Counted from the stretch's first letter, positions 54,160 to 62,665 are shown. The stretch: 64,000 nt of DNA from Thermococcus eurythermalis (GCF_000769655.1 NZ_CP008887.1:744001-808000); one strand, 5' to 3'. Notes: generated by a model from the sequence alone, not told the origin. Made by a program: numbers and translations.

Positions 54160-54993
54160 TCACCTCACGAGTGAAGCTATCATGAACGCCACGACGGCGA
54201 GGAATATGCTTATTTTAAGTAACTTCTGCGAGAGATGGGCGGCCTCCCTGTCCTGCGAGCGCAGGATGAGGTAGGCCGAATAGAGGATTAATGCATCTAC
54301 GGGCACCATCGCAATGTAGCTTACACCTACCCCTGCTTTGACGGGAAGGAACGACGCAATGACCGTGAGGAACGCGAAGAGCGCTCCTATGTAGGCCGAC
54401 TTTTTCTTCCCTATCACTATCGGGAGGGTCTTTGCCCCCTTTGCGAGGTCTCCTTCAACGTCCTCTATATCCTTTATGACCTCCCTGGCGACGTTCACGA
54501 GGAACGCACAGAGGGCCAGGTGGCCCGCGAGACCTATCTTCCCTACCGCTATGGCGCCATAGAGCGGCGTTGCGGCCGTCAATCCGGCGACGACAACGTT
54601 GCCTACAAAGGGCAGAGGCTTGAGCTTCCAGGCGTAGAGGAACATCATGAGGTACGCCACTGCCGCGAATATGAGGGCGTAGATGCTTATGAGAGAGGCA
54701 AAGGCCAGGCCCAACGCAAACAGCACCATCGAGTACCAGAATGCTGCCCTCCTGCTCATCGCGCCCCTGGGCAGGGGCCTGTCCGGGCGGTTTATTCTGT
54801 CTATCTCGTAGTCGAAGTAGTCGTTTATCGTGTTGCCCGCCGCACACCCCAGCGTGACCACCAGGAAGACCAGCAGGGCCTTTGTGGGGTCTGGAAAGTG
54901 GCCCGCCGCCACTATTGCTCCGAGGAGGCCCACTACCCCCGCCAAGATGCAGTTGTGGGGTCTGGTTATTTCTACGAGGGCCTTTGCCTCCAA
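54160..54993 (-). CDS. Digeranylgeranylglyceryl phosphate synthase (UbiA family)
   Basis: 277 residues, 8-9 membrane helices. The two prenyl-diphosphate motifs are NTINDYFDYEIDRINRPDRP and DIEDVEGDLAKGAKT. It attaches the second geranylgeranyl chain in archaeal ether lipid synthesis. I choose a TTG start at 54993 (LEAKALVEITRPHNC) with GGTGGT upstream, because the TATA box TTTTAAATG (minus, 55022-55030) makes the frame's earlier codons lie at or before the RNA start. Confidence 0.92.
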   Translation of the reverse strand: MEAKALVEITRPHNCILAGVVGLLGAIVAAGHFPDPTKALLVFLVVTLGCAAGNTINDYFDYEIDRINRPDRPLPRGAMSRRAAFWYSMVLFALGLAFASLISIYALIFAAVAYLMMFLYAWKLKPLPFVGNVVVAGLTAATPLYGAIAVGKIGLAGHLALCAFLVNVAREVIKDIEDVEGDLAKGAKTLPIVIGKKKSAYIGALFAFLTVIASFLPVKAGVGVSYIAMVPVDALILYSAYLILRSQDREAAHLSQKLLKISIFLAVVAFMIASLVR

Positions 54994-55040
54994 GTTACCA
55001 CCGTCCAACTATTATGGTTAGCATTTAAAACCTTGTAGGT

Positions 55041-56102
55041 TCAGAGTTCGTCTCTCCTCAGGAAGGCCAGCTCCTCACCCGTCTCCAGGACTCTCATTCT
55101 GCCGAAGCGGATTTCCCTTACCTCGCTGAGGGCTTCTTCGCTGAGCGGGGTCAGCAGCTGGAGGGTCCCGTTGCTGAAGTTCACCCATTTGAGTATTCCA
55201 AGGCCAAGGCAGAGGCCGTCTCCGTCTATGAGGCCGACGAGCAGGTTGCTCAACTTTTCGAAGTCAACGGCGTGAATCGAGCGGTAGCCCCTCTGGAAGT
55301 TCTCCTCGTCCGCCTTCACCACCGTGTAGTGTCCGTCCCTCTCCCAGCCCGCCAGGACAAGCCACCTGAGGGCCCTTGAGAGGAGCGTTTTCTCGCTCTC
55401 TTCCAGTGGGCGGCCGTTAAAGAGTGAAGTCCCTGTTACGGCAACGTCTGAGAGGCTGAACTCGACAAGCCTGGAGCCGGAAAAGTACGCCTTCCACTTC
55501 TCGAAGCGTATCTCCCGCCTTTCGTCCCTTTCGACCTTCCGTGCGTTTTCGCTGACTCCAAGCCTGACGATTTCCCCGTAGGGAGAAAGCGCACGGGCCA
55601 AAGGCTCAAGCTCTCCCTCCTTCTGAAGGATTACGATTATGTCTGGCCTTATGAGCTCTGCCTTGAGGCGCTTCATCTCAAAGCCTGCCCCCGTCACGAA
55701 GCCGGTCGTGTCCACGATGACAACGTCTGCGCTCCTTTCTGCGATGTCCGTGAGCCTCTTTACTCCAACCGCCATCTCGCCTATGAACTGGGCCGGTGAG
55801 ACCGTGCCTATGAAGTAGTGAGCCACCCCTTCCAGCTCTGAAGTCGTCAGGAACGGCTCCTCTGGAAACGCGAGGCTTACCGTGGCTGGTGGCAGGATTC
55901 CCTTCTGGCCCACGTCCGAGTCCACTATGGCAACGCTCTTTCCAAGCCCGATGAGCTCGTTGGCCAGGAACGTCACCAGTGTGCTCTTTCCGGTGTCCGG
56001 GCTGCCTATGGCCATGATTTTAACCGTGTCGCGTGATGACAGCTCTGCCAGGAGTTCTAACCTGTCGGGTGGGACATCGCGGGTGTACTTGGCCTTGTTC
56101 AT
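55041..56102 (-). CDS. Clp1/Grc3-type polynucleotide 5'-hydroxyl kinase
   Basis: 353 residues. P-loop GSPDTGKST (33-41), VDSDVGQKGILPPATVSL, VIVDTTGFV, and a C-terminal beta domain. The P. horikoshii homolog phosphorylates 5'-OH ends of RNA and DNA. No RBS precedes the ATG, while GTTTTTTAAC (minus, 56124-56133) is centred 26 nt upstream, so the mRNA is probably leaderless. Confidence 0.9.
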   Translation of the reverse strand: MNKAKYTRDVPPDRLELLAELSSRDTVKIMAIGSPDTGKSTLVTFLANELIGLGKSVAIVDSDVGQKGILPPATVSLAFPEEPFLTTSELEGVAHYFIGTVSPAQFIGEMAVGVKRLTDIAERSADVVIVDTTGFVTGAGFEMKRLKAELIRPDIIVILQKEGELEPLARALSPYGEIVRLGVSENARKVERDERREIRFEKWKAYFSGSRLVEFSLSDVAVTGTSLFNGRPLEESEKTLLSRALRWLVLAGWERDGHYTVVKADEENFQRGYRSIHAVDFEKLSNLLVGLIDGDGLCLGLGILKWVNFSNGTLQLLTPLSEEALSEVREIRFGRMRVLETGEELAFLRRDEL

Positions 56103-56160
56103 GGTCTATGATTTTCGGGGGCAGTTAAAAAACCTTAGGTCTGAAACGCTTAGAAAAACT

Positions 56161-56167
56161 TATAAAT
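56161..56167 (+). promoter_or_regulatory. TATA box of HTH/Lrp-hybrid gene
   Basis: TATAAAT implies a ~60-nt leader. The leader contains TTTCCAGTGC (near 56174) and a loose inverted match GCACTTGAATTGGAAA, a possible binding site for the gene's own product. Confidence 0.4.
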
Positions 56168-56249
56168 CCTCCTGTTTCCAGTGCAAAAGCGAAAAATTTG
56201 ATTTGACGTTTATCGCACTTGAATTGGAAAAATTGCAAGGTGGTGGAAA

Positions 56250-56714
56250 ATGAGTGAAAAAAACGCCCTGACCTCACGACAACTCAAGCTCCTCAAGAAG
56301 CTCTATGAAGACGGGAGGAGGATTGAGGTTCACACAGTCGAGAAGACCCAGGACGAGCTTGCCAATGAACTTGGAATAACTAGGCAGGCCCTCAGCAACC
56401 ACCTCAAGGTTCTCAAGGAGCTTGGGTACATAAGGACTGGCAGGGGCTTCATTGACCTCACAGACAAGGCCCTTGAACTGCTAGGCGAGAAGAAGGGGGA
56501 CGTCTTCGTCTTCGTGAAGATAGAGCCCACAAAGAGGAGGCAGGTCTACAACGCAATAAGGAAGCTCAAAATAAAGAAAATCTACCGCGTCACCGGTGAC
56601 GTGGACTTAATCATAGAGGCAGACAAGACGAGGCTCGACGAGATTCTTGAGGAGATAGCCTCCCTCGACGGCGTCAAGGAGACCAACACCCACCTCGTCC
56701 TTGAGACCCTATGA
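56250..56714 (+). CDS. HTH regulator with Lrp-type effector domain
   Basis: 154 residues. The winged helix (ELANELGITRQALSNHLKVLK, about 37-57) is more like ArsR/Crp than AsnC, but residues ~80-154 form a RAM domain (VFVKIEPTKRRQVYNAIRKL, TGDVDLIIEADK, TNTHLVLETL). Such chimeras are common archaeal transcription factors; the effector is unknown. GGTGG precedes the ATG. Tail-to-tail overlap of 6 bp with engB. Confidence 0.82.
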   Translation: MSEKNALTSRQLKLLKKLYEDGRRIEVHTVEKTQDELANELGITRQALSNHLKVLKELGYIRTGRGFIDLTDKALELLGEKKGDVFVFVKIEPTKRRQVYNAIRKLKIKKIYRVTGDVDLIIEADKTRLDEILEEIASLDGVKETNTHLVLETL

Positions 56715-57263
56715 CTTCGACCTCATTTTCTTTTCCATGAGTTTTTTGAGCTCCTCAAGGTTCTTGCCGAACTTCGCCGAGATTGGAACGAAGGTCTCTG
56801 GAATCTCCGAGTAGGGCACCCCAAACTTTTCGGCGAGGAAGTGTATAGTCCTCTCGACGTTCCTGACCTTGTCAATCTTGTTGACCGCAACCACCGTCGG
56901 TATCTCAAGCTCCCTCAGGAACTGGTAGAACTCCACGTCTATCGGAATCTCACCACGCTTCTCCCAGCGCTCTATTATCTCAGGGGAGGCTTTTCCGTCG
57001 ACGACGAGGACTGCGAGCTCTATCTTGCCCGCGTTGTCCTCGATGAAGTGGACTATCTCGTCCTTTATTCGCTCCTGGACGTGCTCTGGAAGCCCGCTCA
57101 TGAACCCGAATCCCGGGAGGTCTACGACTTTTTTTCCCCTCCACTCGATTTCAACGGGCTTCCTCGTCACGCCGGGCCTCTTTCCCCGCTTTACCTTCTT
57201 TCCAGTTAGCTTGAAGATGAGGGTGCTCTTACCAACGTTGGATCGCCCGGCAAATATTATCAT
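56709..57263 (-). CDS. engB: EngB/YihA-type ribosome-assembly GTPase
   Basis: 184 residues. G1 is GRSNVGKST (6-14), G3 DLPGFGFM, G4 NKIDKV. It acts in large-subunit assembly in bacteria. I start at MIIFAGRSNVGKS (57263, GGTGGG upstream) because the TATA box CTTTTAAAAG (57294-57303) puts the RNA start downstream of the earlier in-frame ATG at 57287. Confidence 0.9.
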   Translation of the reverse strand: MIIFAGRSNVGKSTLIFKLTGKKVKRGKRPGVTRKPVEIEWRGKKVVDLPGFGFMSGLPEHVQERIKDEIVHFIEDNAGKIELAVLVVDGKASPEIIERWEKRGEIPIDVEFYQFLRELEIPTVVAVNKIDKVRNVERTIHFLAEKFGVPYSEIPETFVPISAKFGKNLEELKKLMEKKMRSKS

Positions 57264-57355
57264 CTTTCCCACCGGGCTGAAGTTCATTCGGGGCTTTTAA
57301 AAGGTTTGGCGGAAAGGTTAAGTATAGTTAGAGACAAACCTCTGCGGTGGTAGGC

Positions 57356-58006
57356 ATGCCTGAGGATGCACGGGCTAACCAACTTGTAAACAAGTTCGTC
57401 ATTTCCCTTACCGAGGGCAAGATACTTGGTTACGTCACCGACATAAACGTTGAGGTTGAGGGTGACCAGTTCTACTTCATCCTAAAGATGAAGGAAATCG
57501 AGAACCTCGGAAAAGGCCAGAGCATATTCACCAGCGAGAAAAAGCTCAAGATATCTCCCGACGACATAGTTAACGTCGGGCCAGACGTCATAATCCTCGG
57601 CGACGGCAAGGTACCCCCGCTCAGGGAGATTGAGAGGCTCCACCAGATAGCCGAGGAGTACAACAACCTCATGAGCGAGCTTGAGGCCAGAGAAAAACTC
57701 ATCGAACAGCTCAAGGAGGAGAATTACCACCTTAAGCGGGAGCTTGAGGAGCTCCAGCGTGAGCTCAGGAAGTTCCAGATTATGAAGGACGACTTTGACC
57801 ACCTCAAAGAACAGCTTGTGAGACAGGAGGGGCAGCTTGAGATGGCCAAGGAGTACATAAGGCTCCTTGAGGGACTCAGGGGAGACATTGACAAGATTAA
57901 GAGCGACGTTGAATCGCTGATCCAGAGGCAGCTTGAAGAGGTCGTTAGAGGGATAATAGACGAGGAGCTAAACGCAAGGGGATTGAAGAAAACGAGCTTC
58001 ATTTAA
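57356..58006 (+). CDS. PRC-barrel protein with long coiled coil (CdvA-like layout)
   Basis: 216 residues. Residues ~10-85 follow the PRC-barrel pattern (GKILGYVTDINVEVEG ... ISPDDIVNVGPDVIILG). Residues ~100-190 are a continuous heptad-rich coiled coil (REIERLHQIAEEYNNLMSEL; LEELQRELRKFQIMKDDFDH). This domain order is that of crenarchaeal CdvA. It has its own promoter (GGTTAAGTATAG, 57316) and GGTGGT site, and overlaps Sec61-beta tail to tail by 4 bp. Function unknown. Confidence 0.75.
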   Translation: MPEDARANQLVNKFVISLTEGKILGYVTDINVEVEGDQFYFILKMKEIENLGKGQSIFTSEKKLKISPDDIVNVGPDVIILGDGKVPPLREIERLHQIAEEYNNLMSELEAREKLIEQLKEENYHLKRELEELQRELRKFQIMKDDFDHLKEQLVRQEGQLEMAKEYIRLLEGLRGDIDKIKSDVESLIQRQLEEVVRGIIDEELNARGLKKTSFI

Positions 58007-58173
58007 CCAAAGATGCTCGAACCGAAGGCGTGTAGCAGGATCTCCACCGCAACCAGTATGAGAGTCATTGCTATGACGCCCTTCGGGCTCACCTTTACTG
58101 CCCTCGTGTCCTCGTCGAAGAACCTCATGAGTCCTGCCCCGGTTGGGGGTAGTGTCGTCTTTTCCTTTGCCAT
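58003..58173 (-). CDS. secG: Sec61-beta, preprotein translocase subunit
   Basis: 56 residues: MAKEKTTLPPTGAGLMRFFD then SPKGVIAMTLILVAVEILLH, a single C-terminal membrane helix, the classic archaeal Sec61-beta. GGTGATAGT precedes the ATG. It stabilises the SecYE channel that receives SRP-delivered chains. Confidence 0.94.
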   Translation of the reverse strand: MAKEKTTLPPTGAGLMRFFDEDTRAVKVSPKGVIAMTLILVAVEILLHAFGSSIFG

Positions 58174-58232
58174 ACTATCACCTGCCTTGAGTTTTCCCCA
58201 TGATATTTAAGCTTCACGGTGTTCACGGTAAG

Positions 58233-58242
58233 GTTTTTAAAC
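58233..58242 (+). promoter_or_regulatory. TATA box of rps6e
   Basis: GTTTTTAAAC predicts a start near 58263 and a leader of about 50 nt before the eS6 ATG. Confidence 0.6.
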
Positions 58243-58311
58243 GCTCCGTTCAAGACCGCTCGGGAAAGGGCTCTGCCCAATGAATCCCGCTGATGAATGG
58301 AGGTGGGAGGA

Positions 58312-58692
58312 ATGGCCACTTTCAAGCTCGTTATATCGAACCCCAAGACCGGTATCGCGAAGCAGGTTGAGATAAGCGGTGGCGAGGCAGAAATACTCGT
58401 TGGAAAGCGCATTGGAGACGAGGTCTCGGCTAAGGAGCTTGGTCTCAACCTCAGGGAGATATTCGGCGACGAGAGCATTCCCGAGGATGCCAAGCTCAGG
58501 ATAACCGGTGGAACCGACAAGGACGGCTTCCCCATGAGGCCGGACGTCCACGGCCCGAGGAGGGTCAAGATACTCCTCTCCAAGGGGCCAGGTTTCAGGC
58601 CCAGGGAGAAGGGTGAGAGGAGAAAGAAGACCGTCCACGGCAACACCATAAGCCCGAACATCGTCCAGGTCAACCTGAAGATAGTTCTCTGA
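58312..58692 (+). CDS. rps6e: Ribosomal protein eS6
   Basis: 126 residues. [20 protein letters not shown] opens the protein; [20 protein letters not shown] and [16 protein letters not shown] are family hallmarks. Archaeal S6e lacks the eukaryotic phosphorylated tail. The ATG 58312 follows GGAGGTGGGAGG. It is usually next to the aIF2-gamma gene, as here. Confidence 0.96.
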   Translation: MATFKLVISNPKTGIAKQVEISGGEAEILVGKRIGDEVSAKELGLNLREIFGDESIPEDAKLRITGGTDKDGFPMRPDVHGPRRVKILLSKGPGFRPREKGERRKKTVHGNTISPNIVQVNLKIVL

Positions 58693-58768
58693 GCCCCTTT
58701 GATTTTCTCTTCTCTTTGCGGTAACCTTAATAAACGTCTTCGTTTTCTAAGCTTAGGGGTGAGAGAAG

Positions 58769-60001
58769 ATGGCAAAGAAGAAGGAGTTTAGACAGGCTGA
58801 GATTAACATAGGTATGGTGGGTCACGTTGACCACGGTAAGACGACGCTCACAAGGGCCCTCACAGGAATCTGGACCGACACTCACAGTGAGGAGCTCAGG
58901 AGGGGTATTACAATAAAGATAGGCTTCGCCGACGCGGAGATAAGGAAGTGCCCGAAGTGCGGCAAGTATTCAACTTCTCCGATATGTCCCTACTGTGGCG
59001 CTGAGACCGAGTTTGAGAGGCGTGTCTCCTTCATAGACGCCCCCGGCCACGAGGCGCTGATGACCACCATGCTCGCCGGTGCCTCCCTTATGGACGGTGC
59101 CGTCCTCGTCGTCGCCGCCAACGAGGGTGTGATGCCCCAGACCAGGGAGCACCTCATGGCCCTCCAGATAGTCGGCAACAGGAACATCGTCATAGCCCTC
59201 AACAAGATCGAGCTCGTTGACAGGGAGACCGTCCTCAAGCGCTACGAGGAGATAAAGGAGTTCGTGAAGGGAACCGTTGCCGAGAACGCTCCGATAATCC
59301 CGATTTCAGCTCTCCACGGTGCGAACGTTGACGTCCTCCTCGCGGCGATAGAGAAGTTCATACCGACGCCTGAGCGCGACCCGAACAAGCCGCCCAAGAT
59401 GCTCGTCCTGAGGAGCTTCGACGTGAACAAACCGGGTACTCCACCGGAAAAGCTCATCGGCGGTGTTATTGGAGGCTCTATAGTCCAGGGCAAGCTCAAA
59501 GTTGGCGACGAGATAGAGATAAGGCCCGGCGTTCCCTACGAGGAGCACGGCAGGATAAAGTACGAGCCGATAACCACCGAGATAGTCTCCCTCCAGGCCG
59601 GCGGACGCTTTGTTGAAGAGGCTTACCCTGGTGGACTCGTTGGTGTTGGGACAAAGCTCGACCCGTACCTCACCAAGGGCGACCTCATGGCCGGAAACGT
59701 CGTAGGAAAGCCCGGCCAGCTCCCGCCGGTATGGGACGAGCTCAGGCTTGAAGTCCACCTGCTTGAGCGCGTCGTTGGAACCGAGGAAGAGCTCAAGGTC
59801 GAGCCTATCAAGAGGAGAGAGGTGCTCCTCCTCAACGTCGGAACCGCCAGGACGATGGGTCTAGTCACTGGCCTCGGCAAGGACGAGGTCGAGCTTAAGC
59901 TCCAGATTCCGGTCTGTGCCGAGGTCGGCGATAGAGTCGCCATTAGCAGGCAGGTCGGGAGCAGGTGGCGCCTCATCGGATACGGCTTCATTAAGGAGTG
60001 A
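58769..60001 (+). CDS. eif2g: Translation initiation factor aIF2 subunit gamma
   Basis: 410 residues, full length. G1 GHVDHGKTT (18-26), G3 DAPGH, G4 NKIE, and a zinc knuckle Cys61-x2-Cys64 ... Cys73-x2-Cys76 special to this factor. It carries initiator Met-tRNA to the small subunit. TATA box CTTAATAAA (58736-58744) and GGGGTGAGAG site. Followed closely by a PIN protein, a known archaeal pairing. Confidence 0.97.
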   Translation: MAKKKEFRQAEINIGMVGHVDHGKTTLTRALTGIWTDTHSEELRRGITIKIGFADAEIRKCPKCGKYSTSPICPYCGAETEFERRVSFIDAPGHEALMTTMLAGASLMDGAVLVVAANEGVMPQTREHLMALQIVGNRNIVIALNKIELVDRETVLKRYEEIKEFVKGTVAENAPIIPISALHGANVDVLLAAIEKFIPTPERDPNKPPKMLVLRSFDVNKPGTPPEKLIGGVIGGSIVQGKLKVGDEIEIRPGVPYEEHGRIKYEPITTEIVSLQAGGRFVEEAYPGGLVGVGTKLDPYLTKGDLMAGNVVGKPGQLPPVWDELRLEVHLLERVVGTEEELKVEPIKRREVLLLNVGTARTMGLVTGLGKDEVELKLQIPVCAEVGDRVAISRQVGSRWRLIGYGFIKE

Positions 60002-60031
60002 CCCCTCTTCTTTTCCTTTCCGGTGGTCGGC

Positions 60032-60445
60032 ATGAAAAAGAGGGAGTGGCTTGTTGTCCCGGACACTAACTTCCTCCTCATCCCCGGCCAGTTTGGGGTC
60101 GACATAGTTTCCGAGCTCAACAGAATCCTCGACGTGAAGTTTAAAATCGTCGTCCCAAACGTGGTTCTCGAAGAGCTCGACGTCATCGAGAAAAAGACGC
60201 GAGGAAAGGATTTGCTCGCGGTCAGGATGGCGAAGAAATTAGTGGAGAGGTTTGAGAAGGTTGAAATTGGAAAGTTCGGCGAGAGGCCGATAGACGACCA
60301 GATTTACGACTTCGCGGTCAAAAACGAGCGCGTTATTGTCTGCACCAACGACAAGGGGCTGAAGAAGCGCCTCCGCGAGAAGGGCATCCCCGTCGTCTAC
60401 CTCCGCTCGAAGAAGATACTTGAGCTTGAAGGAATGCTGGAGTAG
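60032..60445 (+). CDS. PIN-domain protein, FCF1/UTP24-like
   Basis: 137 residues. VVPDTNFLL (Asp11), EELDVIEKKTRG, and VCTNDKGLKKRLREKGIPVV give the acidic PIN site. The relation is to ribosome-biogenesis nucleases (FCF1/UTP24, rRNA processing) rather than VapC toxins: no antitoxin is present and it follows aIF2-gamma. ATG 60032 follows GGTGGT. Confidence 0.88.
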   Translation: MKKREWLVVPDTNFLLIPGQFGVDIVSELNRILDVKFKIVVPNVVLEELDVIEKKTRGKDLLAVRMAKKLVERFEKVEIGKFGERPIDDQIYDFAVKNERVIVCTNDKGLKKRLREKGIPVVYLRSKKILELEGMLE

Positions 60446-60478
60446 TTAGGGCTTTTATCGGCTCAATGTTGCGGTGCT

Positions 60479-60661
60479 TTATCTCGAGCATTGTTCATTT
60501 AGTTTCAACTCCTCCGCAACTTTAAGGTAAAGCTCTATAGTCTTTTTAATGTTCCTTAGAACTTCTTTTTTAGCCCCCTGACTCACGCATCCCGGCAGGT
60601 TGGGACGTAGGCAATATAACTGCTCCCCGGCTGGTTCAAAGATAACCCAAAATTTCACCAT
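60479..60661 (-). CDS. Orphan HicB-like (UPF0150) protein
   Basis: 60 residues: MVKFWVIFEPAGEQLYCLRP and NLPGCVSQGAKKEVLRNIKKTIELYL, the HicB partial-RNase-H fold. HicB normally neutralises the HicA toxin, but no HicA is visible beside it, so it is a solitary member. Its promoter TTTATAG (minus, about 60686) marks the edge of the AT-rich block. Confidence 0.82.
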   Translation of the reverse strand: MVKFWVIFEPAGEQLYCLRPNLPGCVSQGAKKEVLRNIKKTIELYLKVAEELKLNEQCSR

Positions 60662-60768
60662 TGTCCCCCAATACTCAACTTGTGGGCTATAAATTTAAGC
60701 CGATTCCATAGTTGTGCATAAACTATAATCCCTGTCCAAGGTAACCATCGGATCTTAATTATAAATTT

Positions 60769-60815
60769 AAACTTATTGTTGGAAACTTATTGTTTAAAAA
60801 AAGCTTAAATTATAA
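60769..60815 (+). promoter_or_regulatory. RiPP-locus promoter with tandem direct repeats
   Basis: Two perfect copies of AAACTTATTGTT (60769-60780, 60783-60794) with a 14-bp period lie just upstream of the TATA region CTTAAATTATAA (60804-60815). The RNA should start near 60832-60840, followed by GGAGGG and the precursor ATG. Direct repeats at this position suit a regulator. The rest of 60662-60859 is AT-rich and gene-free. Confidence 0.5.
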
Positions 60816-60859
60816 TCAAATTCAAAGCACTGATGGAAAAATCTATAGGAGGGAGCACC

Positions 60860-60958
60860 ATGGAATATCTACCACCTGTAGGGGGAGATATTGGGGTTCC
60901 AGCAGATACGTTTGTTGGAGTTAATGATGTGTTTGGAGTTAACTATGGGCTATATTAA
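60860..60958 (+). CDS. Putative RiPP precursor peptide (short frame)
   Basis: 32 residues, MEYLPPVGGDIGVPADTF then VGVNDVFGVNYGLY-stop, behind a strong GGAGGG site 6 nt from the ATG. It is Gly/Val-rich, acidic, and has no cysteine. It precedes a radical SAM gene, a PqqD-like gene and an ABC transporter, the normal position of a modified-peptide precursor. The frame continues one base off for 43 more codons, so the full peptide may be about 75 residues. Not a member of any precursor family I know. Confidence 0.6.
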   Translation: MEYLPPVGGDIGVPADTFVGVNDVFGVNYGLY

Positions 60959-61086
60959 ATGCCGTTGGATACGCGTATGCTGCGGTAGTCTGGGTAGCGG
61001 TGGGCGCTATATTAGTGGCCGTTGAGGTAGTTAAGGAAATCTTTGAGCTTTATGACCCCAGAAAGCTCGGTGTGAAGGAGGTTTAA
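60943..61086 (+). pseudogene. Out-of-frame continuation of precursor, membrane-helix peptide
   Basis: A frame one base off (-1) from the precursor reads LNAVGYAYAAVVWVAVGAIL, then VAVEVVKEIFELYDPRKLGV-KEV-stop. It has no ATG/RBS of its own; the only in-frame start is a GTG at 61000. A single-base indel, or ribosomal slippage at 60950-60958, would join the two into one peptide with an amphipathic/hydrophobic helix typical of bacteriocin-like cores. Alternatively it is a separate small immunity peptide. Confidence 0.45.
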
Positions 61087-61091
61087 AACCT

Positions 61092-62249
61092 ATGGAAACA
61101 TTACCCTACCTTAATGATCTTTACGTGGCCAGTGATGGATTACTTCAGATATTTCTAAAAAATTTAAAAGAGCCTCTTAGGACTGCTCAACTTCCAGGTT
61201 TCCTTGAAAAATGGGACAAGTATGTAAAAGCGAGAAGAGCACTTAAATCTTGGCTTGATGGGATAAAAGGTCCCGTATTCGCTGCAATCGACCTAACATA
61301 CAAGTGTAATCTTAAATGTCCATACTGCTATGTAGCTGCTCCGTTGAGAAAATCTGCTCCAGAACTGCCAACTGAAATTGTCCTGAGAGCGATTGATGAA
61401 CTTGCAAAATTGGAAACTCTCGGGATATGTTTGTGCGGTGGGGAACCTGTCTTACACAGAGAATTCTTTAGAATCATAGAATATGCAAATGATGCAGGTA
61501 TTCCAGTTAATTTTGTGACTAATGGTACCTTAATCACTGAAGAATTTGCTAAAAAGCTCTCTGAGTTAAATATTGGAAGTGTGCAGGTTTCGTTGGATGG
61601 ATCAAAACCGGAAATCATGGACAGACTAAGGGGAAATGGAATATTTCACAGAGCAGTTGATTCAATAAAAAGACTCATAGACTATGGGATAAATACATCT
61701 GTTGCATTTTGTGCAACTCGTATTAACATCCAAGACTTTCCCAATGTAGTTGAGTTGGCATCAAAATTGGGAGTGTTTGAAGTTAGATCTATGTACTTTG
61801 TTCCTGAGACTGAGGCACATATCAAACTAGCTCCTTCAGAAAGCCAATACAAAGAGTTATTGCAGTGGATCTACGATAACAGAGAGGACTTCACAATAAA
61901 AGTTGACTTCGGTGACCCAACAGAGCATATAATCCTTGGGCCATATATTAATTCTGTCGTCATAACAATAAGTGCTGAAGGATACATTCTCCCTACCCCC
62001 TACCTGAACTTTGCATATGGGCATGTAACTGATGGGATTGAAGCTCTCTGGCCCGAACTTAGGGAGGCTTGGAAACAGAATCCAGTCCTATTAACAGTAT
62101 CCTCATATTTAAAGACGGAGAAAGACTTTGTGAAATTAAATAACGTTGGATTGACTCGAAAAAATGGGAGGGGGTATATAGATTTGAGTAGAATTTCCAC
62201 AGATCAACAGTTAGAGCTTTCTAGAAAAATAAGGAGCGTGTTAATATGA
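61092..62249 (+). CDS. Radical SAM peptide-modifying enzyme, Cys-less SPASM-like tail
   Basis: 385 residues. Cys72-x3-Cys76-x2-Cys79 (CNLKCPYC) binds the SAM cluster; GGEP is at 116-119 and VTNGTLI at 142-148. The C-terminal EGYILPTPYLNFAYGHVTDG (296-315) has the SPASM/twitch sequence pattern, but the expected cysteines are replaced, so auxiliary clusters are probably absent. Residues 1-60 form a helical N-terminal extension. GGAGG lies 11 nt upstream. It is expected to modify the upstream peptide; the reaction is unknown. Confidence 0.85.
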   Translation: METLPYLNDLYVASDGLLQIFLKNLKEPLRTAQLPGFLEKWDKYVKARRALKSWLDGIKGPVFAAIDLTYKCNLKCPYCYVAAPLRKSAPELPTEIVLRAIDELAKLETLGICLCGGEPVLHREFFRIIEYANDAGIPVNFVTNGTLITEEFAKKLSELNIGSVQVSLDGSKPEIMDRLRGNGIFHRAVDSIKRLIDYGINTSVAFCATRINIQDFPNVVELASKLGVFEVRSMYFVPETEAHIKLAPSESQYKELLQWIYDNREDFTIKVDFGDPTEHIILGPYINSVVITISAEGYILPTPYLNFAYGHVTDGIEALWPELREAWKQNPVLLTVSSYLKTEKDFVKLNNVGLTRKNGRGYIDLSRISTDQQLELSRKIRSVLI

Positions 62250-62665
62250 AAGAGGAAGAGATCTATGTGGATCCACAAATTGTGAAAAATATAGCAGAGA
62301 CGCTAAAAAACATCCAAAAAATGAAAGTAAAACAAGACAAAAGAGTAAAATGGAGAAGAGAAAATGACGGACGGATTATAACATTCAATCCAATTACTGG
62401 GAAAATATGTGTAATGAATCCAACTCTCGCCGAAATATACGTTATGACCAAAAATCCCAAGGGGTGTACCTTCGAGACTTTAATAAGGGCCCTCAAGCAG
62501 AGATTCCCCACTATCGATGAAAAACAGCTGAGGAGTGATACCCTAAGGGCAGTGACATGGCTTTTCATAAATGGATTTGTTTACCTTGAAGATACCAGCA
62601 AGAAGATACATATAGTGGATGTTATTATGGAGGTCTCCAATCAGAAGAGGGGGCTGCGCCAATGA
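62246..62665 (+). CDS. PqqD-like RiPP recognition element protein
   Basis: 139 residues. Residues ~35-125 follow the PqqD/RRE pattern: KRVKWRRENDGRIITFNP, then NPTLAEIYVMTKNPKGCTFE, then LRAVTWLFINGFVYLED. Such winged-helix-like domains bind leader peptides and present them to the radical SAM enzyme. A long basic N-terminal helix (1-35) is added. ATGA overlap with the radical SAM gene argues for stoichiometric expression. Confidence 0.8.
   Translation: MKEEEIYVDPQIVKNIAETLKNIQKMKVKQDKRVKWRRENDGRIITFNPITGKICVMNPTLAEIYVMTKNPKGCTFETLIRALKQRFPTIDEKQLRSDTLRAVTWLFINGFVYLEDTSKKIHIVDVIMEVSNQKRGLRQ

Noticed and set aside
57264-57287. Upstream ATG for engB
   Set aside because: The TATA box only about 10 nt away places the RNA start downstream of this ATG; GGTGGG precedes the internal ATG.
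61000-61086. GTG-started separate gene for the hydrophobic peptide
   Set aside because: No RBS precedes the GTG and the start would cut into the hydrophobic helix; a frame change from the precursor explains the region better.
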